From Streptococcus mitis (GTDB lineage Bacteria; Bacillota; Bacilli; Lactobacillales; Streptococcaceae): a stretch of DNA of 64,000 nt. A program made the translations under genes and the position numbers. The stretch covers positions 23,429-87,428 of the forward strand of contig NZ_WIJK01000006.1 of the NCBI RefSeq assembly GCF_009496285.1, given 5' to 3'. This document shows, in pieces, positions 7,899-16,150 of the stretch. Numbering within the stretch: the stretch's first letter is position 1; each line of letters begins with the position of its first letter. Below the pieces are notes generated by a model. The model made no database searches and was not told the origin of the DNA. It saw only the letters and a list, made by a program, of their open reading frames with translations.

Positions 7899-8996
7899 CT
7901 ATTGTTTCTTTTTAATGTATCTTTCAGTTGGATAATCTGCTGGATCCAATACTCCACTTCTTCCTTGAAGCATTTGAGCTAGGTGATAACCGATAATAGG
8001 ACCAGTCGTTAACCCTGAAGATCCTAGACCACTTGCTGTATAGACTCCTGATAAGTTTGGAACCTGTCCGAAAAATGGAGAGAAATCACTTGTATAAGCA
8101 CGAATCCCCACACGTTCACCAGATGAAATTGCCTCAGCCAGGGCTGGATAAAATGGACTCGCCGCCACAACCATTTGATCGAGCAAGGTTTCATCCACTG
8201 TCAAGTCAAATCCCATGTCATTCTCATGGGTAGCTCCTAGAGATAACTTACCTCCAGGAAATGGTATCAAATCCCACTCACCTTCCGGCATGACAACAGA
8301 ATAGCTTGCCATGTCTAAATCAACCTGATAATCTCTAAGTTGACCTTTTTGAGGACGAACATCCACCTCATAGCCTAAAGGCTCCAAAATGTGTCCAAGC
8401 CAAGCTCCCGTAGATAAAATTACTTGATCAAACATTTGATTGTCTATCTGATAGCCTGATAATAAAGGAGTTAGACTAACCTCTTTCTTTACGACCTTAA
8501 CCTGACTGGCCTCCAGTAAACGACCCACTAGGAGTTGCCCATCTACTCGAGCTCCTCCAGAAGCATAGAGCAATCTCTCAAATCCCTTTAGACCAGGGAA
8601 TAGGCTGCTTGCAGCAGCTTGGTCCAAAATGGCTAATTCGCCAATTAAGGGAGATTCATCTCTACGTTGCAAGGCTAAATCATAAAGTTCCTCGAGCTTG
8701 GAATCATCTTTTTTGAGAAGGAAGACTCCTGAGCGCTGGTAGAAATCAACCTTTTGACCAGTTTTTTCTAAATCAGCTAATAAATCTACATAAAAGTCTG
8801 CTCCTAGGCGAGCCATCTTGTACCAAGCTTTGTTACGTCGTTTAGAGAACCAAGGACTGATGATTCCTGCAGCTGCCTTGGTCGCTTGTCCGTATCCATG
8901 ATCAAAGACAGTTACTTCGATATCTGCTTCTTTAGAGAGATAGTAGGCAGCTGTTGCCCCTACAATTCCTGCTCCTACAATGGCAACTTTTTTCAT
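7899..8996 (-). CDS. FAD-dependent oxidoreductase of the DadA/glycine oxidase type
   Basis: A 365-residue flavoprotein of the DAO superfamily. It begins with the dinucleotide-binding motif VGAGIVGATAAYYLS (residues 6-20), followed by TKAAAGIISPW, which contacts FAD in D-amino-acid and glycine oxidases. Near the C terminus are GIRAYTSDFSPFFG and ASGLGSSGLTTGP, the second FAD-binding segment. The substrate (a secondary or D-amino acid) cannot be read from sequence. It follows the Nif3-like gene by 16 bases on the same strand, suggesting a trmK-nif3-oxidase unit. Confidence 0.82.
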   Translation of the reverse strand: MKKVAIVGAGIVGATAAYYLSKEADIEVTVFDHGYGQATKAAAGIISPWFSKRRNKAWYKMARLGADFYVDLLADLEKTGQKVDFYQRSGVFLLKKDDSKLEELYDLALQRRDESPLIGELAILDQAAASSLFPGLKGFERLLYASGGARVDGQLLVGRLLEASQVKVVKKEVSLTPLLSGYQIDNQMFDQVILSTGAWLGHILEPLGYEVDVRPQKGQLRDYQVDLDMASYSVVMPEGEWDLIPFPGGKLSLGATHENDMGFDLTVDETLLDQMVVAASPFYPALAEAISSGERVGIRAYTSDFSPFFGQVPNLSGVYTASGLGSSGLTTGPIIGYHLAQMLQGRSGVLDPADYPTERYIKKKQ

Positions 8997-9012
8997 TGTC
9001 TTTACCTTCTAA

Positions 9013-9810
9013 CTAGATATGATGGAATGGATTGGTAGAAGCCTGACTTGCGACAACTTCTAGCGACCAAGCATTCTCTTCCTTCCATTCATTCAGAAAC
9101 GTTGCAATTCTTTCAACAAAGAGAACCTCAATATAGTGGCCTGGGTCCAGAGCCAACAAGCCGTCTGACAACATATCTTGGGCAGTGTGGTAATAGATGT
9201 CACCAGTAATGTAAAGATCTGCTCCTTTTGCTAAAGCATCAGAGTAGAAAGACTGCCCACTGCCGCCACAAATGGCCACTCTTGAAATGGTCTTTTGCAA
9301 ATCACTCTCATGATAATGTACCATTCGAAGACTATCTAGACCAAAGACTTGCTTGACACATTGGGCCAATTTCCCAAATGTCTGAGGCTGAATATTTCCA
9401 ATACGTCCAATCCCACGTTCAGGGCCTGTCTCCTGCAGATAAATCGTCTCCTCGATACCTAGCATCTGGCAGAACCAGTCATTGAGACCATTTTCAACGA
9501 TATCAATATTGGTATGGCTAACATAAACTGCGATGTCATGCTTGATTAGGTCGATGTAAATCTGATTTTGAGGACGACTAGCTACCAAGTCCTTAATCGG
9601 ACGAAAGATAGGCGCGTGCTTAACGATAATCAGATCAACACCCTTGTCAATAGCTTCAGCGACTGTCTCTTCACGGATATCAAGAGCAACCATGACCTTT
9701 TGAATTTCCTTGTCTAGGGTGCCAATTTGCAGACCACGACTATCACCTTCCATAGAAAATTCTTGTGGGCAATAGGCTTCATAACGCTTAATCACTTCAC
9801 TTGCTTTCAT
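9013..9810 (-). CDS. Nif3-like dinuclear metal center protein
   Basis: A 265-residue protein of the Nif3/YqfO/YbgI family, a toroidal hexamer that binds two metal ions per subunit. Metal ligands are visible in the IIVKHAPIF motif (about residue 65), VSHTNID (about 97-103), and the C-terminal [12 protein letters not shown]. The biochemical activity of the family is disputed; GTP cyclohydrolase-type and hydrolase activities have been proposed. It overlaps trmK by 14 bases, a gene pair conserved through the Firmicutes. Confidence 0.9.
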   Translation of the reverse strand: MKASEVIKRYEAYCPQEFSMEGDSRGLQIGTLDKEIQKVMVALDIREETVAEAIDKGVDLIIVKHAPIFRPIKDLVASRPQNQIYIDLIKHDIAVYVSHTNIDIVENGLNDWFCQMLGIEETIYLQETGPERGIGRIGNIQPQTFGKLAQCVKQVFGLDSLRMVHYHESDLQKTISRVAICGGSGQSFYSDALAKGADLYITGDIYYHTAQDMLSDGLLALDPGHYIEVLFVERIATFLNEWKEENAWSLEVVASQASTNPFHHI

Positions 9811-10474
9811 GGAGCACCTCCTTGATGGCTTGAATTTTATCTGCTAGAACTTGACGTTCTTCTTGATTTTTTTCTGGAATTTGACTAAGGGCAAACTCAA
9901 GCTTGCTGACTTCTTTTTGCCATTTTTGGATGAAGATTGGACTAACTTCTTTGGACAAGAATGGGCCAAAGCGGACATCAGTTGCTGATAGATTCATTTT
10001 ACCAACTTCTGCAACTATGATCTCGTAGAATTTCCCAGCTTCTTCTAGAATACTTTCTGCTGTGATTTGAAAACCATGCTCTTGTAACCAAGAACGCAAC
10101 TCATCTTCACGATTATTGGGTTGAAGAATCAAACGCTCAACATTGGCAAGTTTGTCTAATCCTTCTTCTAATATCGTAGCAATCAAACGACCACCCATTC
10201 CGGCAATAGTGATAACAGAAACTTGGTCAGCCTCTTCAAAAGCAGCCAAACCATTGGCTAAACGGACCTGAATTTTCTCAGTCAAACCATGCCTCTCAAC
10301 ATTTGTAACTGCAGATTGGTAGGGACCAACTACTACCTCTCCTGCAATGGCACGCTCAATATGCCCTTTTTCAACTAATTCAATCGGCAGATAAGCATGA
10401 TCACTCCCGACGTCCAGTAAAACGGCTCCTTGAGGTACAAAAGAAGCTACCGTTTCTAATCTCTTCGAAATCAT
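9797..10474 (-). CDS. trmK: tRNA (adenine(22)-N(1))-methyltransferase TrmK
   Basis: A 225-residue SAM-dependent methyltransferase that adds a methyl group to N1 of A22 in tRNA. The Rossmann part has [13 protein letters not shown] (residues 19-31) as the SAM-binding loop, AGMGG around residue 90, and the LQPNNRE motif of the catalytic region. The helical C terminus (about residues 160-225) is the tRNA-binding coiled part typical of TrmK. The length agrees with the family, and the overlap with the Nif3-like gene is the usual context. Confidence 0.92.
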   Translation of the reverse strand: MISKRLETVASFVPQGAVLLDVGSDHAYLPIELVEKGHIERAIAGEVVVGPYQSAVTNVERHGLTEKIQVRLANGLAAFEEADQVSVITIAGMGGRLIATILEEGLDKLANVERLILQPNNREDELRSWLQEHGFQITAESILEEAGKFYEIIVAEVGKMNLSATDVRFGPFLSKEVSPIFIQKWQKEVSKLEFALSQIPEKNQEERQVLADKIQAIKEVLHESK

Positions 10475-10546
10475 TTTCTCTCACTTTCCAAAAGTCTATT
10501 TCCCTTTATTATACCATATTTTGTCTAGCAATTCTGTACCTAAAAA

Positions 10547-10573
10547 AGACCGCAATCAAGGATTGCAGCCTTT
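10547..10573 (-). terminator. Terminator of the P-type ATPase gene
   Basis: A CGCAATC..GATTGCAG hairpin is followed on the minus strand by a T-rich tail and lies immediately beyond the stop codon of the ATPase gene. Confidence 0.7.
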
Positions 10574-10575
10574 CT

Positions 10576-12924
10576 TTATTTTTTTGCTTGATAACGACTT
10601 GTCAGGATGAAAATGACAGCAAATATGACCATCATAATGCCATAGACAGGTAATGTTTGTCCTGTAAGTGTTGAAATTTCAAGCAATTTTTGAATTCTTG
10701 GAAATAGAGCTGTTCCAAGGAAGCCACCAACTGACCAAATAATCAAGAGAACACGCCACAGACTAAATGGCAAGCAAGCTCTAACTACAGACATGAAACC
10801 AATTGATGCCAATAGATAATACAGAAGTGTTGAAATTTCAATAGCTGTCCAGCCTTGACTTGTCCCAAAAATTTTAACAAAGAGAACACTAAAAACTACC
10901 ATCAAGGCACTTGGTAGTGCACGGAGCATGGATTTTCTGAGGAAGTTTTGTTCGACTGGTTTGATATTTCGTTCAAAGGTCAATACGAACGGCGGGAATC
11001 CTTCCACAAACTGGTCAATCATGGTAATCTGAATCGGAATAAATGGGAAAATCAGAATCCATTCACTACGTCCCAACAATGCACTCGCAATACAGATGAT
11101 TGCCAATAAAAATGAATAGATTGTCTTAATCAAGAAAATTGGAGCAATGTGAGCAATATTATTAACCACACGACGACCTTCAAAGAGAATCTCAGGAACA
11201 TCATTAAAGTCTGAGTTCAAGAGGACCAGATTTGCAATCTGACGAGTCGCTGGATCTCCTTCAGCCATCACGATGGAACAATCTGCCTCACGGAGGGCAA
11301 GGATATCATTGACACCATCTCCTGTCATTGCAGTCGTATGACCTGCTTTTTTCAACGTTTGGATGATCAGTTTCTTTTGATGAGGAGAGACACGTCCGAA
11401 AATCGCTGTCTCCTCAGCCATGGCAACCAACTCTTCATCAGTAATTTTCGAGCAATCTACGTAGCTGTGGTAATCTGCAAAACCAGCTTTTTGAGCAATA
11501 CTTGAAACCGTAACTGGATTATCACCAGAGATAATTTTCAGCCCCACTTCCTGAGAACGAAGATAGTCTAGAGTTTCAGCTGCCCCTTCTCGGATTGGAT
11601 CTAGAATTTCAAGCAAAGCCAAGGCTTGCATATCCGATGGTTTCTGTGGCTTGTGATGATCAAGTTTTTCTTGACTGAGGGCCAGAACTAAGACACGAGA
11701 TCCTCGTTCAAGAGCTTCTCTAGCCTCAGGAACTTCAGCATTCAACAACATCTCAGGTGCACCTAGGAAAACAGTTCCGAGACCTTCCAACTCCATTGCT
11801 CCCCATTTACGATCGCTTGAAAATGGAAGACTAGAAATCATCGGATAAGCTACTTGACCTTGAAAACGTTGACGGATAGCTTGAGCTGTAGGATTTTTAT
11901 CCTCGCTGTTTGCCATATAGCTGGTTAGTATGTCGGCAATAGCATCCTTGTCATAAGCCTGGGTCAGAGGAAGAACAGTCTCAACCTGCATCTTACCTTG
12001 GGTGATGGTACCTGTCTTATCCAAGCAGAGCATATCCACGCGCGCTAGGGTTTCAACAGAGTACATCTCCTGCACCAAGACCTTTTTCAAACCAAGCTTG
12101 ATAACAGCGGTTAAAAGAGAGGTAATGGTCAAGAGGGCAATCCCCTTAGGCAACATTCCCAAAAGAGCTGTAGAGGAATTCACTACAGAAGACTTCAGTG
12201 GTAAACCTTTCAAGACCAAGGCTTCAAGCAAGAGGGCAATTCCAAATGGAATGATGATTTTTCCAGTAAAGCCTGCTAGCTGGTCTAGCGATTTCATGAT
12301 ACGAGAATTGATTGGTTTAACGGTCTTAGCTTCAAGCATGAGTTTAGCTGCATAGTTATCTGCTCCTACATGATGAACCTGAGCGAGGACAGAACCACTG
12401 GCAAGAAAACTACCGGACAGCATTAAGTCTTCTACTTCTTTTTGCACCAAGTCGCTCTCGCCCGTTAACATGGCTTCATTGACTTCTGCAAAACCTTCTA
12501 ATACAATCGCATCACTTGGAATTTGATCCCCTGCAGACAAGCGAATCACATCATCCAAAACAAGCTCTTCAGGGTCTAAAGCAATTTCTTGTCCATCACG
12601 GATAGTGGTAATCTTTTCTTTATTCAGGAGATTGAGTTTATCAACCATATGCTTGGCACGTAGCTCGGTTACAATTCCTGAAAAAGCATTAAAACAGATA
12701 ACCGCAAAGAAAACCAGGTTGCTCCAGGCTTGAACAAAAGCGAGCGCTAATGCAATAGCAAAGTTTAAAGCATTGAAGAGAGTAAAGACATTTCGTTTTA
12801 CAATCTGCCAAGTACTGGTACTAGCTGATGCTTTGAAATCATTGACCTGTCCCTGTTTCTGACGTTCTTTAACTTCTGATTGGCTTAAGCCTATAATTTT
12901 ATTTTTATCCATAAGTTCTATCAT
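10576..12924 (-). CDS. P-type (E1-E2) cation-translocating ATPase
   Basis: An integral membrane pump of 782 residues from the first ATG; an ATG at 12912 would give 778 and is equally plausible because neither has a strong ribosome binding site. Domains in order: two N-terminal helices, the actuator domain with LTGESD, two more helices, the phosphorylation domain with DKTGT (Asp302), the nucleotide domain, TGDGVNDILAL, then a C-terminal helix bundle. There is no N-terminal heavy-metal domain and no CPx motif, so it is not a copper or cadmium pump of the P1B class. The ion is probably a divalent or alkali cation; the exact one cannot be assigned. Confidence 0.9.
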   Translation of the reverse strand: MIELMDKNKIIGLSQSEVKERQKQGQVNDFKASASTSTWQIVKRNVFTLFNALNFAIALALAFVQAWSNLVFFAVICFNAFSGIVTELRAKHMVDKLNLLNKEKITTIRDGQEIALDPEELVLDDVIRLSAGDQIPSDAIVLEGFAEVNEAMLTGESDLVQKEVEDLMLSGSFLASGSVLAQVHHVGADNYAAKLMLEAKTVKPINSRIMKSLDQLAGFTGKIIIPFGIALLLEALVLKGLPLKSSVVNSSTALLGMLPKGIALLTITSLLTAVIKLGLKKVLVQEMYSVETLARVDMLCLDKTGTITQGKMQVETVLPLTQAYDKDAIADILTSYMANSEDKNPTAQAIRQRFQGQVAYPMISSLPFSSDRKWGAMELEGLGTVFLGAPEMLLNAEVPEAREALERGSRVLVLALSQEKLDHHKPQKPSDMQALALLEILDPIREGAAETLDYLRSQEVGLKIISGDNPVTVSSIAQKAGFADYHSYVDCSKITDEELVAMAEETAIFGRVSPHQKKLIIQTLKKAGHTTAMTGDGVNDILALREADCSIVMAEGDPATRQIANLVLLNSDFNDVPEILFEGRRVVNNIAHIAPIFLIKTIYSFLLAIICIASALLGRSEWILIFPFIPIQITMIDQFVEGFPPFVLTFERNIKPVEQNFLRKSMLRALPSALMVVFSVLFVKIFGTSQGWTAIEISTLLYYLLASIGFMSVVRACLPFSLWRVLLIIWSVGGFLGTALFPRIQKLLEISTLTGQTLPVYGIMMVIFAVIFILTSRYQAKK

Positions 12925-12988
12925 ATCATTTTTTTAAAAATAATTCTAATTTCATATGAAGAGCAATTCCGCCTAAACAAAAAAACAT

Positions 12989-13017
12989 TTGCTTGTCCTA
13001 GTATGATAAGGTATAAT
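12989..13017 (+). promoter_or_regulatory. Promoter of the acyltransferase gene
   Basis: TTGCTT at 12989-12994 and TATAAT at 13012-13017 have a 17-base spacer, 27 bases before the ATG at 13045. Confidence 0.65.
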
Positions 13018-13044
13018 AAAAGAAAGAAAATTGAAGGAGATACC

Positions 13045-13788
13045 ATGTTTTATACTTATCTTCGTGGGCTGGTTATGTTGATTCTTTGGTCTATCAACGG
13101 TAATGCTCATTATCATAATACGGATAAAATTCCGAGTCAAGATGAAAACTATATTCTAGTTGCGCCCCATCGTACCTGGTGGGATCCAGTTTATATGGCC
13201 TTTGCGACCAAACCGAAGCAATTTGTATTTATGGCTAAAAAGGAACTCTTTACCAACCGTATCTTTGGCTGGTGGATTCGCATGTGCGGTGCCTTTCCAA
13301 TCGATCGTGAAAATCCTAGCGCTTCGGCTATCAAATACCCTATCAATGTTCTTAAAAAGAGCGACCGCTCTCTCATCATGTTCCCAAGTGGCAGTCGTCA
13401 TTCCAACGATGTTAAAGGTGGTGTTGCTCTGATTGCTAAAATGGCCAAGGTTCGCATCATGCCAGTTACTTACACTGGCCCAATGACCTTAAAAGGACTC
13501 ATCAGTTGTGAACGTGTCGATATGAACTTCGGAAATCCTATCGATATCTCGGACATTAAGAAGATGAATGATGAAGGAATTGAGATGGTTGCTGAACGTA
13601 TCCAATCAGAATTCCAACGTCTGGATGAGGAAACAAAACAATGGCACAATAACAAAAAACCAAATCCTTTGTGGTGGTTTATTCGCATACCAGCACTGAT
13701 TCTTGCTGTCTTAGTTGCGATTGTTACCATCATCTTTAGCTTTATTGCAAGTTTTATCTGGAATCCTGAAAAAAACAAAATCAATTAG
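13045..13788 (+). CDS. PlsC-type 1-acyl-sn-glycerol-3-phosphate acyltransferase family protein
   Basis: A 247-residue membrane-associated acyltransferase likely to act in phospholipid synthesis. The catalytic HX4D motif is HRTWWD (about residues 44-49), followed by the substrate-binding GAFPIDRENP block and the FPSGSRH motif, which replaces the common FPEGTRS. A C-terminal hydrophobic helix (about 213-238) anchors it. The start at 13045 has a GAAGGAG upstream; the longer frame from 13003 begins inside the promoter. It has its own promoter and terminator, so it appears monocistronic, divergent from the P-type ATPase gene. Confidence 0.88.
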   Translation: MFYTYLRGLVMLILWSINGNAHYHNTDKIPSQDENYILVAPHRTWWDPVYMAFATKPKQFVFMAKKELFTNRIFGWWIRMCGAFPIDRENPSASAIKYPINVLKKSDRSLIMFPSGSRHSNDVKGGVALIAKMAKVRIMPVTYTGPMTLKGLISCERVDMNFGNPIDISDIKKMNDEGIEMVAERIQSEFQRLDEETKQWHNNKKPNPLWWFIRIPALILAVLVAIVTIIFSFIASFIWNPEKNKIN

Positions 13789-13799
13789 GTTAGAAGAAA

Positions 13800-13831
13800 A
13801 TGGCTTTAGGACATTCCCTAAAGCTATTTTA
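13800..13831 (+). terminator. Terminator after the acyltransferase gene
   Basis: GGCTTTAGG pairs with CCTAAAGC, and a T-rich tail follows. Confidence 0.75.
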
Positions 13832-13871
13832 ATTTGACTGACAGCCGATTACTTTTAAATAAAACATTTTA

Positions 13872-13900
13872 TTGACAAAGATTTGATTCTATAGTATACT
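13872..13900 (+). promoter_or_regulatory. Near-consensus promoter of tRNA-Thr
   Basis: TTGACA at 13872-13877 and TATACT at 13895-13900 have a 17-base spacer, 10 bases before the tRNA. Confidence 0.85.
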
Positions 13901-13910
13901 TTTTAAGTAA

Positions 13911-13983
13911 GCTGATTTAGCTCAGTAGGCAGAGCGCATCCATGGTAAGGATGAGGTCGCCGGTTCGATCCCGGCAATTAGCA
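13911..13983 (+). tRNA. tRNA-Thr (anticodon GGT)
   Basis: The 73-base gene folds as a standard cloverleaf. The acceptor stem is GCTGATT with AATTAGC, the D stem GCTC/GAGC, the anticodon stem CATCC/GGATG around the loop ATGGTAA (anticodon GGT, reading ACC and ACT), the T stem GCCGG/CCGGC with TTCGATC, and the discriminator base is A. The CCA end is not encoded. It has its own promoter and terminator and is a single tRNA, not part of a cluster. Confidence 0.97.
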
Positions 13984-13991
13984 TTGTTCAT

Positions 13992-14018
13992 CAGTTCCTT
14001 GGTATAGGAACTTTTTTT
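13992..14018 (+). terminator. Terminator of tRNA-Thr
   Basis: AGTTCCT pairs with AGGAACT, followed by a run of seven T residues. Confidence 0.85.
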
Positions 14019-14019
14019 A

Positions 14020-14048
14020 TTGACATTTTATTGTCCTTATAGTAAAAT
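14020..14048 (+). promoter_or_regulatory. Near-consensus promoter of a stand-alone RNA
   Basis: TTGACA at 14020-14025 and TAAAAT at 14043-14048 have a 17-base spacer. The -35 overlaps the T-run of the tRNA terminator. The predicted start is near 14055, and no protein-coding gene follows on the plus strand for over 1.3 kb. Confidence 0.8.
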
Positions 14049-14054
14049 AAAACT

Positions 14055-14195
14055 TGCGATGAGTCGATATGTAGCGAGAGCTACTATTGAGCAAAGGAGG
14101 TCATAACGCAGGAGCGGACCTTGAGAAATTGTGTGAACCGGTTTCTCACATGGAGATGCCTCTCAGGCTTTCTGGTTTTCCAGAGAGTTTTTTTT
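14055..14195 (+). ncRNA. Putative structured small RNA of about 140 nt, family not recognised
   Basis: Its own promoter and an intrinsic terminator (CTTTCTGG/CCAGAGAG then eight T, 14168-14195) bound a stretch with no plausible reading frame but several hairpins: GTAGC-GAGA-GCTAC near 14071-14084, an AGGTC/GACCT stem enclosing a purine-rich loop (about 14098-14122), TGTGA..TCACA near 14132-14150, and GAGA-TGCC-TCTC near 14153-14164. It also carries a perfect AAAGGAGGT anti-Shine-Dalgarno complement near 14093-14101. It does not look like SRP RNA, RNase P RNA, tmRNA or a known riboswitch. Product, partner and function are unknown. Confidence 0.65.
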
Positions 14196-14440
14196 ATTTT
14201 GCTGAGTCCTACTAGGTCGCATCTTTTGTCTTTTCCTTCCGACAATAAACATCTATAACTTCACTCAGTTATATGCTTATAGGCTTTTTATTGTAACAAC
14301 TTTTCTTTAAAAACAATCCTTGCTAAGATTAGCCATTAAGATACTAAAGTGACCAATGAAAGCTCCACTCACATCACTAAAAACATGGAGAATGCAGTTT
14401 TAGATCTTTTAGATTCAATATCATCAAATAGGAAAAAAAG
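14196..14440. other. Gene-free stretch between the small RNA and the IS element
   Basis: No gene is supported. An imperfect inverted repeat spans about 14241-14297 (outer ACAATAAA/TTTATTGT arms, inner ATAAC/GTTAT). A short open stretch from an ATG at about 14386 runs into the IS end but has no ribosome binding site and may be debris of a gene cut by the insertion. Confidence 0.4.
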
Positions 14441-15205
14441 TTTTGCCCCTCGCCACAAAATCATAACCACCCGTCTAACGGGTGGTTTGCACCAGGGCTA
14501 TAAGCCCAAATTACCAGCCAGCGCCTAAAGACGCTGGCTTTCACGTTGTTCAAGCCTCATTGCTCTTGACTCGTCACTTGCCTCTTAAAGAGGCGTGAGT
14601 ATTACTTACCACTATCCCTAAAGGGATTCTCATATTCTTTCACACTTAATTTATCAAGTGCTATATCATGCTTTTCCTGATCTTGTATGTATTTCCTTAT
14701 CGTGGCTTCATTAAGCCCTACTGTACTCACATAATAACCTTCTGCCCAGAAATGCCGATTCCCAAACTTGTACTTGAGGTTGGCGTGTTTGTCAAACATC
14801 ATGAGTGCACTTTTACCTTTTAAATAACCCATAAAACTCGAAACACTTATCCTTGGTGGAATACTTACTAACATATGTACATGGTCTGGCATTAAGTGAC
14901 CCTCGATAATTTCAACTCCTTTATAGCTACACAAACGATGAAATATTTTACCTAAACTACTCCGATATTGATTATAGATGACTTTTCGTCTATACTTAGG
15001 GGTGAACACAATGTGATACTTACAGTGCCACTTTGTGTGTGATAAACTATGAGACTTTTGTACCATGGTTTTCTCCTTTCGCTTTACAATTGGCTTGAAC
15101 ACCTTTATTGTATCGCGTTTGGAGTTTTTTTGGTATAACCTTCGACGCGCACCCGCATAGCGGGTGGTTTATTTGTCTCGCACCTCACGGAGCGAGACGG
15201 ACTAA
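14440..15205 (-). mobile_element. IS200-type insertion sequence (tnpA only)
   Basis: The element consists of a Y1 transposase gene flanked by imperfect palindromes rather than inverted repeats, as in the IS200/IS605 family. Hairpins are visible at 14467-14485 (CCACCC/GGGTGG), 14516-14539 (AGCCAGCG/CGCTGGCT) and 14580-14594 (GCCTCTT/AAGAGGC) on the 3' side of the transposase gene, and at 15151-15165 (ACCCGC/CGGGT) and 15175-15198 (GTCTCGC/GCGAGAC) on its 5' side. No tnpB is present. The exact ends are uncertain by some tens of bases because this family makes no target duplication. Confidence 0.75.
14602..15066 (-). CDS. tnpA: IS200 family Y1 transposase TnpA
   Basis: A 154-residue single-strand transposase. 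The HUH motif is DHVHML (about residue 67), and the catalytic tyrosine is in the helix TIRKYIQDQ (about residue 125). The start KWHCKYHIVFTPKYRRK is the typical family opening. The ATG at 15066 follows an AAAGGAG; an upstream ATG at 15102 adds 12 residues that are not family-like. The gene is full length, so the element may be active. A short hairpin with a loop of A residues just past the stop codon can end its transcript. Confidence 0.93.
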   Translation of the reverse strand: MVQKSHSLSHTKWHCKYHIVFTPKYRRKVIYNQYRSSLGKIFHRLCSYKGVEIIEGHLMPDHVHMLVSIPPRISVSSFMGYLKGKSALMMFDKHANLKYKFGNRHFWAEGYYVSTVGLNEATIRKYIQDQEKHDIALDKLSVKEYENPFRDSGK

Positions 15206-15220
15206 TAGTCACATAAATTT

Positions 15221-15256
15221 AAAAAATTCTACTGAAGTTTCATTCAGTAGAATTTT
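15221..15256. terminator. Perfect-stem bidirectional terminator
   Basis: A 14-bp perfect stem (15223-15236 with 15243-15256, loop of 6) has A and T runs at its bases. It separates the IS element from the lantibiotic-protection operon. The following 190 bases up to the lanF start are very AT-rich; only a TATAAA-like -10 near 15396 was seen. Confidence 0.8.
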
Positions 15257-15452
15257 CATTTTCAGAGGATTCGTTGTTTTAATAGATTAAGGTTCTAGAT
15301 AGAATACTAAAAATTTCAAATTTTTATTTTTAATCTTCATTAAATTGCGTATTTATAGTTTATTTTTTAGATCAATAAAAGTTATGTATTTTCTTTATAA
15401 AATCTTTAAATTTATATTTTATTATTGAAGTGTAAATTTAAGGAGGATCAAA

Positions 15453-16148
15453 ATGGAAAAAAATATTTTAGAGACACGGAATTTGTCAAAGAAATTTGGG
15501 AATCAACTTGTAGTGAATAATATTTCATTACAAGTGAAAGAGAATAGTATCTACGGATTACTTGGTCCAAATGGTGCTGGGAAATCAACTACACTAAAGA
15601 TGATAACAGGAATGCTCCATAAATCGTCCGGAGATATTATATTTGATAATCATATATGGAGTAGAAAGGATCTCGAACAAATTGGTGCCTTGATAGAGTT
15701 ACCTCCGTTGTATGAGAACTTAAGTGCAAGAGAAAATTTAAAAGTAAGAACAATGTTACTTGGATTACCCGAATCAAGAATTGATGAAGTTCTAAAAATC
15801 GTTGGTCTATCAAATACAGGTAAAAAAAGAAGTGGAAAATTTTCTTTGGGAATGAAACAACGATTAGGAATTGCAATAGCACTGTTAAATAATCCTAAAT
15901 TATTAATTTTAGATGAGCCAACCAACGGCTTAGATCCATTGGGAATTCAAGAATTAAGGGAGATGATTCTTGGTTTTCCAAAACAAGGCATTACAGTAAT
16001 TCTATCCAGCCATAATATTTCCGAAGTTGAGCAAGTTGCAGATTATATCGGAATAATATGTGAAGGTGAATTAAAATACCAAGATATAAAAAACTCTCAA
16101 GAAAGTTTAGAAAATTTATTTTTGGAAGTAGTAAAGAAGGGGAATTAA
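15453..16148 (+). CDS. Lantibiotic self-protection ABC transporter ATPase (LanF type)
   Basis: A 231-residue ABC ATPase. Walker A is GPNGAGKST (38-46), the signature is FSLGMKQRL (130-138), Walker B LLILDEP (150-156), with His187 in the switch. The usual Q-loop glutamine is replaced by Glu82 in the IELPPLYENLS segment, the 'E-loop' known from LanF proteins of lantibiotic immunity transporters. This and the MutE/EpiE-type permeases that follow support assignment to a LanFEG exporter that removes lantibiotic from the membrane. The ATG at 15453 has AAGGAGG upstream. The gene is markedly AT-rich compared with flanking core genes, suggesting transfer. Confidence 0.85.
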   Translation: MEKNILETRNLSKKFGNQLVVNNISLQVKENSIYGLLGPNGAGKSTTLKMITGMLHKSSGDIIFDNHIWSRKDLEQIGALIELPPLYENLSARENLKVRTMLLGLPESRIDEVLKIVGLSNTGKKRSGKFSLGMKQRLGIAIALLNNPKLLILDEPTNGLDPLGIQELREMILGFPKQGITVILSSHNISEVEQVADYIGIICEGELKYQDIKNSQESLENLFLEVVKKGN

Positions 16149-16150
16149 AA

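Noticed and set aside
13911..14195. T-box or tRNA-derived regulatory leader following tRNA-Thr
   Set aside because: No T-box sequence (AGGGTGGNACCGCG type) and no downstream gene to regulate; the RNA has its own promoter and terminator.
14055..14195. CiaR-dependent csRNA
   Set aside because: Length is greater than the usual 90 nt or so, and no CiaR direct repeat (TTTAAG-N5-TTTAAG) lies at its promoter.
14386..14560. Small protein beginning MENAVLDLLDS running into the IS element
   Set aside because: No ribosome binding site, and the frame continues through IS hairpins, so it cannot be a native gene as it stands.
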